From contig CP103029.1 of assembly GCA_024752435.1 (NCBI GenBank), positions 682,001 to 746,000 of the forward strand: DNA of 64,000 bases, given 5' to 3'. The notes under the pieces were generated by a model. The model was given only the letters and a program-made list of their open reading frames with translations. It was not told the DNA's origin and made no database searches. The position numbers were made by a program, and so were the translations under genes. Positions 12,345-25,634 of the stretch are shown here, one piece after another (position 1 is the first letter of the stretch; the number at the start of each line of letters is the position of its first letter). Source of the stretch: Allantophomopsis cytisporea. Its lineage: Eukaryota > Ascomycota > Leotiomycetes > Phacidiales > Phacidiaceae.

Positions 12345-13720
12345 GGTAACAGAATAACACGGACTCAAGCAGGCCACGCAGCAGTGGCCATGGAAGGTGG
12401 TAGGCGATCGTTCTCTTTCTCGGCTTTGCACAGGCTTAAAGCTGATGCAGTGTTGCTGTGCTGTGCAAGAACATTTGTGCGGGGTGACTTTTGGTGGGAT
12501 CAGTGGCAATGGCCACACGTTGGCTAAATCCAAGTGTGAAGTGGTTGTACAGATTGGGGGTACTGTCGTACTGTGCAACTATGCAGCCGTATGAGATGTT
12601 TGGGAGTAAGAGAGTGTCCTATTTGGAGCGCAATCAGCACAAGGTCACCGCCGATAACAGACCACAATCAGAGAAGCAAATAAACCAGAATTTCCAGTCA
12701 AATAGCTTTTGATAGATGGAGAACGGATTCCCTAGCTCCAAAGTCGTACCTCTAGAAAAACCTTGACGCAGAGTGCCGCACTTGGGCGATTTGGCAAGAG
12801 CTTATGCTATGCAATGAGATGCAGTGTCTCCACGAATGCGTGAACGACGTGCCAAATATGAAGTGGAATCGGCCTTGGAAATCTCTCAACAAGTAGGGCA
12901 AGAAGTGGATGGACTCGATGAGTTGGAATTCTCCGTAGGGTCTTAGTGATTGCTTCCGTTTTCCTTTCCTTTTTTTTCCCTTTTCCCTTGTCAAACTTCC
13001 CGTGCTCTATGTCGGTACAAACGCGTTTCGGCGCAAGGCTTAAGGTACTCTTGTGAGCGTGTGGTTACAACAAAGGTAGGCAGGCTGAGCGCATTACAAT
13101 TTCCCTGCGTATTGAAGTTAAATCACCGACAAGTGTGCCTGCAGGTAAAGAAGAAAAATGTATGCACTCGGGTCCTCGTATGCCGGTAACCGTGAACTTA
13201 GACGGGCTGCGTGTTATAAAGATTGATATGCGTTGGTTGTAATGTTCGACAGCGAAAAGTGTTTGGATGGATTATTCTCAGCGCGGATCGTGTGAGGGCG
13301 TGTTCGAAGCAGGCTGGGATTGGCAATTCGAAGAATGCAATGTGGGATGGGTAGTACAGAATGCCGAAGTTTGATAGCCACAACCAATGAAGGTATTACT
13401 CCGTATGTCTTGCAGTGATTGCTTTCTCTGCTGGAAGGTTTGCTGTACTTTTTTGACTCCACTCACTGAGTCAATGACAAAGTCCAAGCTTGGAGATCAC
13501 TGCTATGAGTGGCGCAATCTTGTGAGGTAGATTGAGAGGAATTGAAGGGTATGTAGGTAATGTAGGTAGGGGACTTGCTGTCAGTTGGCAGGACTAGCTA
13601 GCTGTATGCGGGCAGCAACAATAAAATAAAATATAAAATAAAGAGTAGAGGTGTATGTAAGGTTGAACTGGGGGTGGGAAGGATGAGACGGGGTACGGAG
13701 CAGATAGTTTGGTAAGTAAG
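12345..13720. other. Upstream region of the C6 regulator, no gene seen
   Basis: This begins the 12.7-kb gene-poor stretch between the C6 regulator and the unknown gene at 25.0 kb. The short ORFs look random. The region could hold the regulator's promoter and a long 5' leader, but nothing in the sequence proves that. Confidence 0.45.
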
Positions 13721-13741
13721 TTTTTTTTTTTTTTTTTTTTT
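13721..13741. repeat. Poly-T tract, 21 nt
   Basis: Uninterrupted run of T on the + strand, first of a dense series of simple repeats. Confidence 0.95.
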
Positions 13742-13995
13742 GGAGAACTCTGCTGTGAAATCTGGCTGGGCTGGGATTAGAAAAGTCACAGATATTGTGA
13801 CGACGGCGACAAATTGTCACAGGCTCTTCGGAGTGGCGGCGTATGTTAGTGATAGTTGGAAATGTAGCAACAAGACAATGCCTTTTCTTTTTTATCGAAT
13901 GAGGTAACCGAGTATGTAGTCCGTAAGTTTTGGGAGTGGTGTATATGCGTATGTAGGTAGGTAATGACGGGGGGTTGGTATGGTATAATTTGAGT

Positions 13996-14025
13996 GAGTT
14001 GAGTTGAGTTGAGTTGAGTTGAGTT
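13996..14025. repeat. (GAGTT)6 pentanucleotide repeat
   Basis: Six perfect GAGTT units, followed by degenerate copies (CAGTT, GAATT). Confidence 0.95.
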
Positions 14026-14171
14026 CAGTTGAATTCGAGGCGAATGAACGATCGAGTAGATGAGCGAATGTTTTTTTTTTGGGTGGGTGTGTGAGTGTGT
14101 GCGTGTGCGTGTTGCGTGTGCGGTGTGTATGTATGGATGGATGATGGATGTGTGTGCTTGTTTATGTATAC

Positions 14172-14174
<3 letters not shown>

Positions 14175-14206
<32 letters not shown>
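14175..14206. repeat. (GTATAT)n hexanucleotide repeat
   Basis: About five perfect units embedded in a wider alternating T/A/G tract that starts near 14165. Confidence 0.9.
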
Positions 14207-14209
<3 letters not shown>

Positions 14210-14263
14210 GCGTTGTATTTGTTGTTGTAGTAAGTTGATGGAGTATGTATGTATGTAGTAGGT

Positions 14264-14290
14264 ATGGATGGATGGATGGATGGATGGATG
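14264..14290. repeat. (ATGG)n tetranucleotide repeat
   Basis: Six to seven perfect units directly downstream of a short GTAT-rich tract. Confidence 0.9.
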
Positions 14291-14830
14291 TGAAGGCCCA
14301 CGCGAAAGAGTCGAGACGGCGACGCGGTGACGCGGTGACCGATGGTGGATGATCGGAATATACAGAGAAGCAGAAGATCAGAAGAAGCAGAAGAAGCAGA
14401 GAAACGGAAAAGCGAGAGGGAAAGAGTTGACAATCGGCGGCTGGTGTCGAAGGTTTATGGTGGAATTAGAGGTGGAGGTGGAGATGTAAGTGGAGGTGGA
14501 GTTGAGTGTGGTGGGCCAGAAAGCGGCGGTGGTGGTTTGTTGTGCTTGTGGTTGTGGTTGTGCTTGTTCGACCTCACTCACTCGCTCACTCATTCGACAA
14601 TTACTTTGACGGAGATAGATACGGTCGCTAGCATAAGATGTGAGGATGTCTGGAGTCGCAGTCTCAATAGATTAGGACAAAAGAGGGTTGTTGATTGATT
14701 GTCTTGAATATCTTGTCTCTTTCTTTTTTGGTGGTTGTCGTTATTGTTGTCTGTACAAGTATACACATTGGATGTTATGTGTAATGAATGACTGAATGGG
14801 TGTATGTATGGTTTTGCGTGAGTATGTTTG

Positions 14831-14982
<152 letters not shown>

Positions 14983-15225
14983 GCCTTCCTCTCGTGCGGC
15001 GCACACAATGTCGAAATGTTTGTGGGTTCGTGTCTCTCGAATCGAGAGAGGGGTCGTGTCGAAGTTCAAGGTTATGCGAAGATGCTGAAGGAAGAAGAAA
15101 AAAAGTAGATTGACGCAGATTGTTCGGTATACCGGGTTAAGAGAGCTCTCAGAGATTGGGTAATTGTTACGCGAAGGATTGAGTCGAGTAGATTATACGG
15201 TGTGTGGAGTACATACGCAGTACAT

Positions 15226-15330
15226 ACATATGATATGTACATATATAGATATATACATACATACACACAAACACATATTTATATATTTATATTTACATTT
15301 ATATTTATATTTATATTTATATATATATGT
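15226..15330. repeat. AT-rich simple-sequence tract
   Basis: Runs of TACA, ATATAT and ATTTAT units, almost free of G and C in its right half. Confidence 0.85.
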
Positions 15331-16104
15331 TATTTATTCATACTTTGCATTAGATATCTAGGTACATAGAACACACATACATGAACAGACGTGCATAGCT
15401 ATTAATATAAAGTAAGTGAATCCGAATAGTCTAATAATCAATTATACATACGCAGTATAGCTACATTAGACATGGACAATTAGAGTCCTCATATCACAGG
15501 AAGGCCAGCCATTATTCCAGCGTAATACGTACGATATCAACCAATCCTCGTATTTCTTCGTAGCCATTTCCCTTCATACGATTCTACAAAATCACCGACA
15601 CCATATATCCCATATCGTATAGTGATGGTTCATAACTGAGAGAGAAAGATATGATATGAAGATCAACTACTCCGTAACATCACGTAATCTCGAAGATCAC
15701 ACAACCCTCCAATCCAGACATGACGAGGTATACAGAATCCAAGGAATAATATCCTCACGACATCACAAAGTAGGTCTCTCCTCTCCTCTTCTCTTCTCTT
15801 CTCTCGGTGCACGTACAATCAATACCATCATGTCAAACAGAGGTTGAGGCATGTAACCTCACTTCTCATCCAACTCCAAGGGATGACCCTCACTGTCTCT
15901 CATTCATTCCCATTCATTCCCATTCAGTCACTGTCCATCACTGTCCATCACGCTGATGATGCATGGGGGGGCGTATGATTCTACTCTCCTCATCACCGGT
16001 CGAGCTTCTCCCTCGTCAGCTCATCGGTCTGAACCAGGATCCGGGTTCATGTACCTTCAATAGAGTTCTGCATTGAAGCCCATGCAGTCGCCGTGCGTTG
16101 GTGC
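15331..16104. other. Intergenic, no gene seen
   Basis: Contains small imperfect direct repeats near 15781-15810 (CTCTTCT units) and 15898-15950 (CATTCATTCC and CACTGTCCAT units). No coding signal. Confidence 0.5.
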
Positions 16105-16110
16105 TGTGTA

Positions 16111-16143
<33 letters not shown>

Positions 16144-16160
16144 GTGTGTGTGTGAGTGTG
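16105..16160. repeat. Compound (TG)n(GA)n(TG)n microsatellite
   Basis: A TG run passes into about eleven GA units and back into TG. Confidence 0.93.
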
Positions 16161-17365
16161 GGTGGGTGGTGAGAATGGAAAGGCGGGCAGGAACGGGAGC
16201 ACGAAATGCTGAACCAACAGTGCGGGAGAGGGTTTTGAAGAAGCTGAATTAATTACATGTCTAGTCTTGTAATGGAAGATCACTGGTTACATAGGGAGTT
16301 ATGATTCTGTATAATACACATCTGTCTTAAACGTATTATTTGATATAGTTTTGGGTTAATTGGGGAAATAGGAATAAAGCCCTACTGTTAAAGTTATTAT
16401 TTCTCCGTTGGGTGATATTTTCTATGGTACGGTGAAGGATAACCCGAAAGAAGAACATAGGGCGAGATGATTTCATACTCTTAAACACATTCCAGACCTC
16501 TCTCTGCTTCTCTCAAGTCCATCTATCATACACGACACGCTGTATCATGTAGCCCCAGTTCTAATGCTTCAGGTAGGGAAAAGTGCCGATATTGCAAAGT
16601 ACATGTATGTAATGTATATACATATTCTTCCTAGGTATCTCAAGGACTGTACGATAAATAATACCCTGAGATACGATCTCAGTACATGCACAGTACGTAC
16701 AGTATGTACAGCATATAGCCATCAGCGACCCCAGATACACACGCTGGCGACATGGCATACTAGAAGAAAAACCCCTGTATATACATGACTCTATGCAAAC
16801 TATCATATAACGTCTGTGTTATTGCGTAAGCACTGGTCAGGTAAGTTTCATGCAGCAGAAGACCTGGTCATGATCTCAAGCATCACGAGAGAGCTTGATA
16901 GGGACTTTACCTTACCTCACTCACCTACCTTACCTTATTCTTCCATCCTTCAGCTTTTGCATGAGTCCAAGATCAGCAGGATAAGAGCCCACAAGGGACT
17001 CCGATCGAAGAGGAAAAGAAGATACATCAGACAAACTATCAAGATCCACCACACAAGATCCCTTTCTCTATCCCGACAAAAGCCAATGTCATCAAGTCGG
17101 AAAGGCCGTGAGGGAGAGCTCGGTGCGTAGTCGTCCGCAATCCGCAAATATCAAACGTGCTCCCCTTGACCCTAGCTGGGCCCAGTCGCGCAGATAGATG
17201 CTCACCACGAACCCCTACCCCAAGTCAAGCCACATTCACCCCAAGATCAACCAATGTCAGCCTCTATCAACCGCCCACCGCCCGCATCGAAAGCCCAGCT
17301 GCCAGCTGCCAGCCCATTCAAAAGCCGACGCACGCAAACAGACCCCTCCATCATCCTTCGTTCCC
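16161..17365. other. Intergenic, no gene seen
   Basis: About 1.2 kb without a convincing ORF. Several short TACATGTA/GTACGTAC-like palindromic stretches lie around 16600-16710. Confidence 0.45.
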
Positions 17366-17424
17366 CTACCCTACCTACCTACCTACCTACCTACCTACCT
17401 ACCTACCTACCTATCTACCTACCT
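17366..17424. repeat. (CTAC)n tetranucleotide repeat
   Basis: Ten perfect CTAC units plus degenerate flanks (CTAT, ACCT). A shorter CTAC-type run lies near 17596. Confidence 0.93.
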
Positions 17425-17721
17425 TACCCGTCCATCTTAGGCCATCCTGCCTTGTCGTCGTCTTTCGTCGTCTTTCGTCGTCGCCGGACGAGAAAGTTTA
17501 AGTGACTGGCCCGCACCTCCCACCACACATCGGCAAAAAGGTACGAACTTTATGGGGAGGCTTTTCATGGGATAGGAAGATCTTGTGCTCTTCCTACCTA
17601 CCTACCTGCCTGTCTGCCTTCACTTCCGTAAGCATCGCGCATGCTGAGATGGTGATATTGGGTGTCACGCCGCGCCTGATGATCTATCTATCCTGCTGTC
17701 CTGTGCCGTTGTTCTGCTGGC

Positions 17722-17811
17722 TGTGCCTGAGCCTGAATTTGAACCTGACCGAAGCCGACTGAAACTGAACCTAAACCTGATCCTGATCGTGATCCTGAAC
17801 ATGATCCTCCT
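17722..17811. repeat. Imperfect CCTGAN hexanucleotide repeat
   Basis: About fifteen hexamers close to CCTGAT or CCTGAA, with substitutions, giving a Ser/Gly-repeat reading on the minus strand. The flanks have no gene structure, so I treat it as a decayed minisatellite and not as coding. Confidence 0.75.
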
Positions 17812-20800
17812 GTGGCCGATTCGACTCTAGAAAATGGAAGCGGAGGGGAGTTCGTCGTTGAATCTGCTACAAATCTCCGAGTTGGTGCTCTACGAAATAT
17901 AACGGTGTTTCTCTCCACTTTCGTAGCACAATTCAATGGTGTGATCGGCTTGCTATTTTCGAATGCCGCGGCCTCGAGGTCTGGGGGAGAGCCAGCCCTT
18001 GAACGATCAGGATATGCATAGTACATAGGTATGGGAAGGCATTCGGTAATTCATCAAGGCCAAGCTTAATATCGTGATATATACCGGAGGAAATAGTCAT
18101 CTACGGACGGGACAGACTGGTTTAGGCATGCATTATATCTGAGCATATCTCTCATTCATTTGCTTCCCATGGAGTACTGCCATACTTGTAGCTATACAGA
18201 AGCGTACTCTGTATCCTGCATATTTCATACAACACATTATATAACACATTATAATTTCTCGGCACAAACTACTCGTTACGTATCCCTATTCAGAAGATAC
18301 CTTTCCCACTTCTCACAACCCACTTCTGAAATGCCATCTGTATCGCATCCGCCTAAGCCCCATGGACGGACGAACGACAGTGGAGCGGGAAAGGCGGTCA
18401 TTTACAGGGCCTGCTATCCTACCCTGCTGTACATATGGTGAATCATCCATAACCGTTGCCTGTGAGGCGGTAGTAGTGAGTGGTGATCATGTTGAAGTCA
18501 AGATGGTGGTGGTGTTGGTGATGGTGATAGTGATAGTGACTCCTTAGGCAGATGTGCAGAAGGCGGGAGATGTTCATCACAACCAGGGACATACATACGT
18601 ATCTACTACATATCAAGATGGAAGTATCGTCATAGTCGTACCGCGAATCACAATCGACCATTTGACCGTTTCATTATTCCAAGGTCTGCTTCAGCTCTGT
18701 CTATCAGTACTGCGCACGCACAAAATACTACATGATAGACATGCTGAATGACTCGCATGCCCATGTACGGACGCAGCGCATTTCTGAAAATCGCAGCTAT
18801 TGATCATGGTGCTTGAAGAGGTGTTGTAGTTTGCAGGGCTCACGGAAGCATTGTAGGGGGGGATGAGAATGCTACAAGGAATGAAATCTGCCACCATTAT
18901 TCTATACTCCGCCTTCACTAGCTTTGCATGGCAGCCCAACATCGACGAAGTACTACCGGCACCAAGGTCATGGTACGTTTTTTGCACGACATTGTTACCG
19001 TAGGACAACAGTACCACCACCTCCTCCAGTCTCGTTCAATGGCTACCCAAAGATACAAGCTGAGTAAGTTCAGCAGCGACACCCCTCATGATCAATATGA
19101 GTTCATCAATCCCGAGAAGTCCGTGTTAGTCCTCACTCTGACTTTCCTCAGACGAGTGCCATCGGACGAATGATTCGACGTCCAAGTAGAAGGCTCGAAT
19201 CTCGAATCTCGTACCTCGTAATTCGTATAACCATCCCAAATCAGAACCCCTCATCAAACTGCAAAGCCACCAGACCCAGACCCAGAAATAACAGCAATCC
19301 GAACCAGAAAAGAGAGGCGAAGAAATAGTGCCAATTCGAAGGGGGGGAGGAGAGAGAGAAAAAGGCGCCTCAAACTTTCGATAAGCGGTGCGAATGCCGA
19401 CCTGGGAACTGGTTTCCACACCCTCTCTGGTCCCCTTGTGGCCACGCCTAATGGGCCATGGACATGCCGGGGTGCTGCTGTGCAACGAGGGCGGGCGCTC
19501 CTCGTCGAGTCCAACTTTCTTTGCTTTTCGCAGGGGCAGAGAGGATTGGTAGCGGCGGCGTATGACAGCGCCTAGGCTGCACGAATTTGTGAATGACAGA
19601 TGGTTCGTGAACATCTTTAATGCGCCGGATCAGTCGGTTCCCATTGATGGCTGAGACGAGCCCCTGATTGACGGTATGATGTGCACATGTAGTATTGTAG
19701 ATTGGGTGTGTAGCATAAACAATGATGTCGTTTTGGGGATGGATTAAATGAAGGTCGGCTTTAGTTTGTTATTGGGCTTGTGGAAATTACTCGGTATGAA
19801 GTCAAGTATGGATTGACTCAAGCGCCTTTCTTCGGATTGTGTATTATGTATGTACTCCATACACACTACTGTACACACCTCTCCTCTGTACTCCACGTCC
19901 CGTTCCTACTTTACGTCCGGTATCGACTCTTGACAATAATAGCACCCGTTAACCTGATTTCGAGTGGGAACGGTACACGGTACACTTTCGACCCGTACCG
20001 TTGTCAGTCTTGAAGTAGAATAGGTGATCATGGTAAATCAGCGCTGGTAACGAAGGCAAAACCGACTACCAGTCAGGTAAGTGGAAGAGACTGATTCGAT
20101 GTGGTGCGTCACTACGGAGCATTCAAACGTCTCACTCGAAATAGGCGTGATAGGGTAAGATGCGCTGCGTATTTACGTACTGTACCTGAACTTTATTCTT
20201 TGCAATGGTTCACCATCGCCCGTCAGGAAAGGACCCTGAAGTTCAGTACATACATTACTTCAATCGCCTCAATCAGCACCGTGGCAGCATCGACATGGGC
20301 CTGGCGAAGTGTATCCATATTCCTCGGACTATGAAGTCCTAGACCAAGTAGTCTCTTCAGACTATCTTCACGGACACGATGAACGTAGCGAGATGCAAGA
20401 AGCAGCAAAGCAACTATACCAAAGCGTAACTTTACACCCTCAACAATAAATAAGCACATGCATACATATAATAAGGTACGTGGCATACATGGCATATGCC
20501 ACCCACAGCAATCAAACACAAAAGGAAGCCTACAAGTATAATTCCCAGGTAATCGGCGTCGTTGGAGGCTATGAAATTCCGTACATGAATCTGCTGTCAC
20601 TCTACCTTACCGATCAACTACACAGATCTCTGGGACACGCTTCAGATCACCATCTATCCTCCCTTGACCTCCTGTCTGTCCTTCCTCGCTGCAGTACCCC
20701 TCCAAAATGCCTCCTTCACTCGGGACTTCCGAGTCGGTACTCAGCCTCTAGCATTTTCTCAATCTCACTTCTCGACTCTCTTTCTCTTCTCTGCCCTCCG

Positions 20801-22499
20801 ATCTACACGTCTGCCATGTGTCTTTTTCTGCCGGACACTCCAAGCAACCAAGTCCCGGTCAGAGCGAGTGGAGGGTAATCTCCGTGTGCTCGTCTACAGC
20901 CGTGAACCGTGCCACGCCACTTCAGCTACATGCTCATCTCGAGCTTACACTCCGATAAGTCAACGTATCCATAAGGTACGCAGAAAGCACATCTTCCTCT
21001 CAAACGAAGATAGTGGTAGTCGGCATGCACCGAGTATGCCCTGGTCCTTCTCCAACGCGCTTCTACATAAACGCAGTTTCTCCGAGGCCAAAATGAGCTC
21101 AGAGCCAGCGTAGGCCAAAGCAAGCCCAGCAAATGGGGCGTAAATGTTTCAGCAAGTCATCGTCTACGAAGTTTGAGTCGTTGACCGCCAGGTTTGCATG
21201 CTCATCGGCGTTTTGAGTTTGGCGTCAGCAGCGTGCAAAACTTGCAGACCTTTGGCCGAGGGCAAGTTCCATTCGGGTGGTGAGCGCGAAGGCCTCTGAC
21301 AGCTTGAGCATAGATGATGAGCATTGCCTTTCAACGTTAGCCTCATGAACCCTGGAATAAATATGCCGCTATGGGTGTGGTTCTCGTAGAAGTCTGCTTG
21401 ACCGCTGCGACGAGCTGCCGATCATGGCTTCCAAGGGGATTCGAGAAGACGTTGAAAAGTGGCTCCCGAGCTGCTTCACGCCAGTTATCTGAGGCCCAGT
21501 GTCGAGCATCTCCCAGGATTAGCCAAATGGACGTTTCGACTGTCGTGTCAATGACATGTCTGTCCACCAGCCTCAGTAATATCGCACCGACCGTATTTCT
21601 CTCGTCTCTTCACCTTCACTCCCTGCAAACATGCTGACACGCTCGGTTGTATCCGTCCGCTGCCACATATTCGCCGCGCGACTCGTTCTTCTGGCGTGTT
21701 TGGGCTACGCCTGTCATGCAGCTACGGCGATGAGATGCGCAGATGCGTGGATGCGCCATGGCAGATGGGTCCGGAGAAATCTCGTTCTAGGATAGTGAAT
21801 GCCGTGACTTCTCCGCTTTACGAACCAAAGCGGTATTGTTTGGTCCCCTCGTAGTATCGTAGAGCTTGAGCTGTCGTATCTGCGAGCCCATGATGTTCCT
21901 TCGTGCTTACGAATGCGAATATACAGACGGAATACGTACATATGTGGTGAAGATTCGACGCAACGGATGGATGTTCTACGTAGACGCATATGTGGAGTAC
22001 TGTACAGAGCACGAAATACAAAGTATATATGCAGTATCGTAAGGATTTTGTGTCTACCTATGATTGACATCTACAATGTTCGTGCGCAGTGCAAAGTACA
22101 TACTACTCTCTGAATCTATCTTCCATACTACATGGTAGTATTGATAGTTTGACAGCTGGCATCGTCACGAGGATATCAATGGCATGCTTATGTTTTTCAT
22201 ATGGGTAGCTTAACTGACGTATCACACAGATACCAGTCTAGGATTGAGCCTAGATCTGATCGTCTTGACTTACATGGGGGAATAGAGCCTGTTCGTGGAT
22301 TCTGCAGTAGTACTATATGCGAGTTGATGTTTCATTCTCTCGTGATATTTTATGCTGGCCCAATTACATTGGCTCCACGTCGCGAACATATCCTACGGCC
22401 CGATGAATGATACTAAAGATGACTTCGGCCTTGGGGCATGATGATGGACAAGATGAGGGATTTGGAGGATGGTGAATTGACAGTTACACGGTGTTATGG
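17812..22499. other. Gene-poor intergenic stretch
   Basis: About 4.7 kb. Simple sequence (GTGATG-like units) occurs near 18500-18545. Several ORFs of 100-160 codons exist (for example minus 19126-19614 and minus 20223-20600), but they lack recognisable domains, overlap in many frames and have no good splice partners. I do not call genes here. Confidence 0.45.
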
Positions 22500-22740
22500 T
22501 GAGGAATGTAATCCATAGACAATGAGAAAAGAGAAATAAATGATTAAAAATGTTAATAGATTAGGAAAAATCTAATGAATATAATAATTGACTTTACCAC
22601 CACACAACCAATTCTCGAAGTCACTGACAAATATTCGTTACAAAAACAACAATAAATAAACACCTCTAATGACATACAACAAATTCACATTTTGTAGAAT
22701 TTACAATCCAAAACTGCCACCAAAATCACTATCAAGCATG
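22500..22740. other. AT-rich block
   Basis: Visibly richer in A/T than its surroundings, with runs such as AAATAAATGATTAAAAATG. It could be decayed repeat DNA. No element ends are recognisable. Confidence 0.4.
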
Positions 22741-25020
22741 TATATGATTCCTTAAGAAGCGGTACGACTTTGACCAGTTCCACATATCCGGTCATGTAAG
22801 GAACCTACTCACACGACATGAAGAGCTTGGAATTTCTTATTCCCACACAGCTGGCAGACCTCGTGATCCCGGCGCTGATTACAAGCCAAGTAGCTCATGT
22901 GCGAAGCTTACTCCGGCGAGGAGGCAAGGTACATATGAAGATGACATTTCTTAATATTGAGAAATGGCTGGTCAATACATTATCGAATTACAATCCCTTG
23001 CTTCTTCAGATTCTGAAGGATTTTGGTAAAGAAGAGCTGGAAGTTTGGGACAGGAGCCGTGTTCTTTCCACCAATGTGTCTCCAGGGAATTGGATCAGTC
23101 GTACAACGATAAGTCCTACTGATAATCGTCCGCAGGGCTGAAATCTACTTCGTGGACACCATGCTGCGATCGAGAAGCAAGATACTTCTCGGTACTCCTG
23201 ATACGCCGTGAGCTATTCTATGTCAGTGTATTTTGTACAAAGACTTCACTCCACCCCTATCTAGTTGCATAATATCCGTACACACATCACATACATCGTA
23301 GCCGTGTAGGAATCCAAGAATTCGTCATTATATCAGCTATACACCGCTTCAGGCATTCCGCGAGCCAGTTCTCAGCCATACAGACGACCACCTCTTGCAG
23401 AAGATCCCATGCCCCCCCAAAGCATCCAACAACATCTCAGATCCATCAATCAGCGTGACAGGAAATGCACGATTTCAAGCACATGAATCGTTCGAGCTCT
23501 AGCAAACCGAGCGAGTGTGGATGTAAGCAGGATACATTGCCTTTCTTAGCCAGCGGCTCAAATCCAAGCTTGGTCAAGTCAAAGCACGTCGCACGTCAAA
23601 CACCAAGCTACTCACACTCTAGAGTAGCAGATTTCCTTTCTGCACTTTTGTCGATTCGGACAGAGAGCGTGAGATCCGCACATCGCACCCTCTGCACGCG
23701 CAAGGAATTGACGATCTCTGCAGGCGTAGGAATATGACCTGTCATATCGAAGCGGTGGCCAAGCTACGGGTAGCTTTCAGATTAATTGTATTGTAGATAG
23801 TGGTTAATGGCTGACAAGGACCAACTCTTTACGAGTACAAGACTTCATACTCTGTATATACAGAATATGTGGCATTGTACGAAATATGTATGAACATACG
23901 GTATGTATGGAGTAGAAGTGGAATATATCGTCTTGAAGTGGCACTACTTTTCGCGTGACTAAAGCTACCTAGATGTTTATGAGTTTGCGTCGCATGTCGT
24001 TGAGTTTAAATTGATGATTGGCAGCCGGCAATGTCAATCAAAACAAACGTAACATGTCTTGGTCTTGAAGATAGACATGTAGATCTCGGGTTTCTTGCGC
24101 ATTCAAGCTCTCTGAGGACGTGGAGACGAACGCGAATTCATTAGGGTCCTTGACTAAAGGCGGGAACGGAGGTCTCGCGTGGAAGGGAAAGGCGATCCCG
24201 CGAAGAAAGGCATCAATAGCATCTTGATGTTTACCATGTGGAAATCGTGGGCCGACTGAGGGACCATGCGAATTCCATACGGGGATGACACGATATCGCA
24301 AGATCTACCTGAATAGGCCATTGGGGCTCTGGAGTAGATTGAAATTTGTTCAGGTAAAAAATTTGTGAGTAATCATTTGTCAAGTGATATTGGCAGGGAT
24401 CTGTTCCAAGTCCCCGTGGTAGTAGTATATAATCCCTCCATCCCCATAGCACAGACGCGCCAAACACAATCTGTCATATGTACATATAGTACTCCGTACA
24501 AGTACATATGACAGTACGTACGATATGCTCCGAACGTATGATTGTAGCGTTACGAAGCAAATCCGGCGCCCACATACGCCATGCCATGCAGCAGAACAGG
24601 AAGAGGTACTTCCAATCTATCTGATCGCATCCGATCTCGTCATATCAGTGATCTGTCAGAATTAAAGTGGGAGGAATTTATGTATGTTCTTGAATCCCCG
24701 AGAAAATAGTGCTGTAGCTGAAGCATGTTCCCGGAGCAACCCACCGATCCAGCAATCTTGAACCGGCTGGTTTTGTAGGGCATTGATAGCATCGATCTTC
24801 GGAGGGACCCGACATGGTGGCTTATGTAGAAGCCTGGTTTGATCCATCGAGAACCTCGGATTGTGGATAGAAGCGGCTTTCAATCTGGACTCAATGCAAT
24901 ATGGCTGGGGACGTCTTCAAAGCATGGTGCTAGCCTATCAACGTTCCGAACCCGATTGTAAGGAGACAGGTTTCATGAATCCTTCACTCCTGTCTTCTTC
25001 AGTCTCGTCTCCGTCTGATA
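22741..25020. other. Intergenic, no confident gene
   Basis: About 2.3 kb left of the unknown gene. A 107-codon ORF at 22818-23141 (+) and an 87-codon ORF at 24038-24301 (-) are the best candidates, but neither has a recognised family or a convincing gene model. Confidence 0.45.
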
Positions 25021-25634
25021 TCAATCTTTGGAACGTTCTTCTCCCTCCAGAAGTGCTAGGAAGCCGCTCTTCCCAACCGCGTTTTTGACACACTCTTCCA
25101 TAAGTATTCCCACGGCAATCAAAGCCGTTCCATCCATACTTTTCCAATTGCCCTCTCCCCTCTTCCTAATACCATGGCAATCAGAAGTATAATAATCCGT
25201 CGCATAACTATGTATGGCCTTCAACAGGTCTGAATTGGGTAATGATCCCAGCTTCAGATCTTCATTTGCAAAGTAGAAATCCTTTTCCGCATATCGAACC
25301 GGAGCATTTTTCCGACGGAACAGCACTGCTTCGGGTGACAAGGCTTTTCTTGAAGAAGTAGCTGTATCTCGACTGTTTGGGACATAAGGGGTCTTGCGTA
25401 TGAAACCAGATACGGAGATGCGACCTACGTTGTGATTCGCATCAGCTCTCAGATCAAATGTGATGAAATTTTGTGGAGTGTACCTGCGACTGCGTCGTAA
25501 ACTGACACATATCTCCGTCGTGAAGTGTTTGGCTGCGAGATAGGTGACTGTTTCCTAGAATGAGATATTCCCCGAGATCGACTACTGTTGATGCGCTGTG
25601 GTTGTCCGTGATGCACTGGGATGGAAGGTGCCAT
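25021..25634 (-). CDS. Unknown protein, 184 aa, probable real gene
   Basis: I do not recognise a named family. Exons 25484-25634 and 25021-25424 join in frame across a 59-nt GT-AG intron, giving continuous sense (VYDAVAG|RISVSGFIRKTPYV). The N-terminal third is basic and Ser/Arg-rich. The C-terminal part looks globular: it contains KAIHSYATDYYTSD followed by MDGTALIAVGILMEE and an acidic helical tail. That last block gives the impression of a conserved fungal domain (a long amphipathic helix after a Tyr-rich segment), but I cannot attach a function. No signal peptide or membrane segment is present, and the basic N-terminus would suit a nuclear protein. It is divergent from ERCC8, with about 370 bp between the start codons. 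Confidence 0.72.

Noticed and set aside
13846..14433. 195-codon minus-strand ORF with Tyr-Ile and Thr-Gln-Leu-Asn-Ser repeats
   Set aside because: It consists of translated GTATAT, GAGTT and ATGG simple repeats and has no domain.
19126..19614. 162-codon minus-strand ORF
   Set aside because: Has an ATG but no recognisable family. Composition is Ser/Arg/Trp-rich and similar-length ORFs occur in other frames. Not enough to call a gene.
20223..20600. 125-codon minus ORF with an amphipathic-looking C-terminus
   Set aside because: No domain, no splice partner, and the N-terminal part looks random.
22818..23141. 107-codon plus ORF beginning MKSLEFLIPTQLAD
   Set aside because: The first half looks protein-like but the tail does not. 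No family recognised and no gene model. Left as an open candidate.
24038..24467. Pair of minus ORFs that might be joined by a short intron
   Set aside because: No donor/acceptor pair gives a sensible junction, and no domain is visible.
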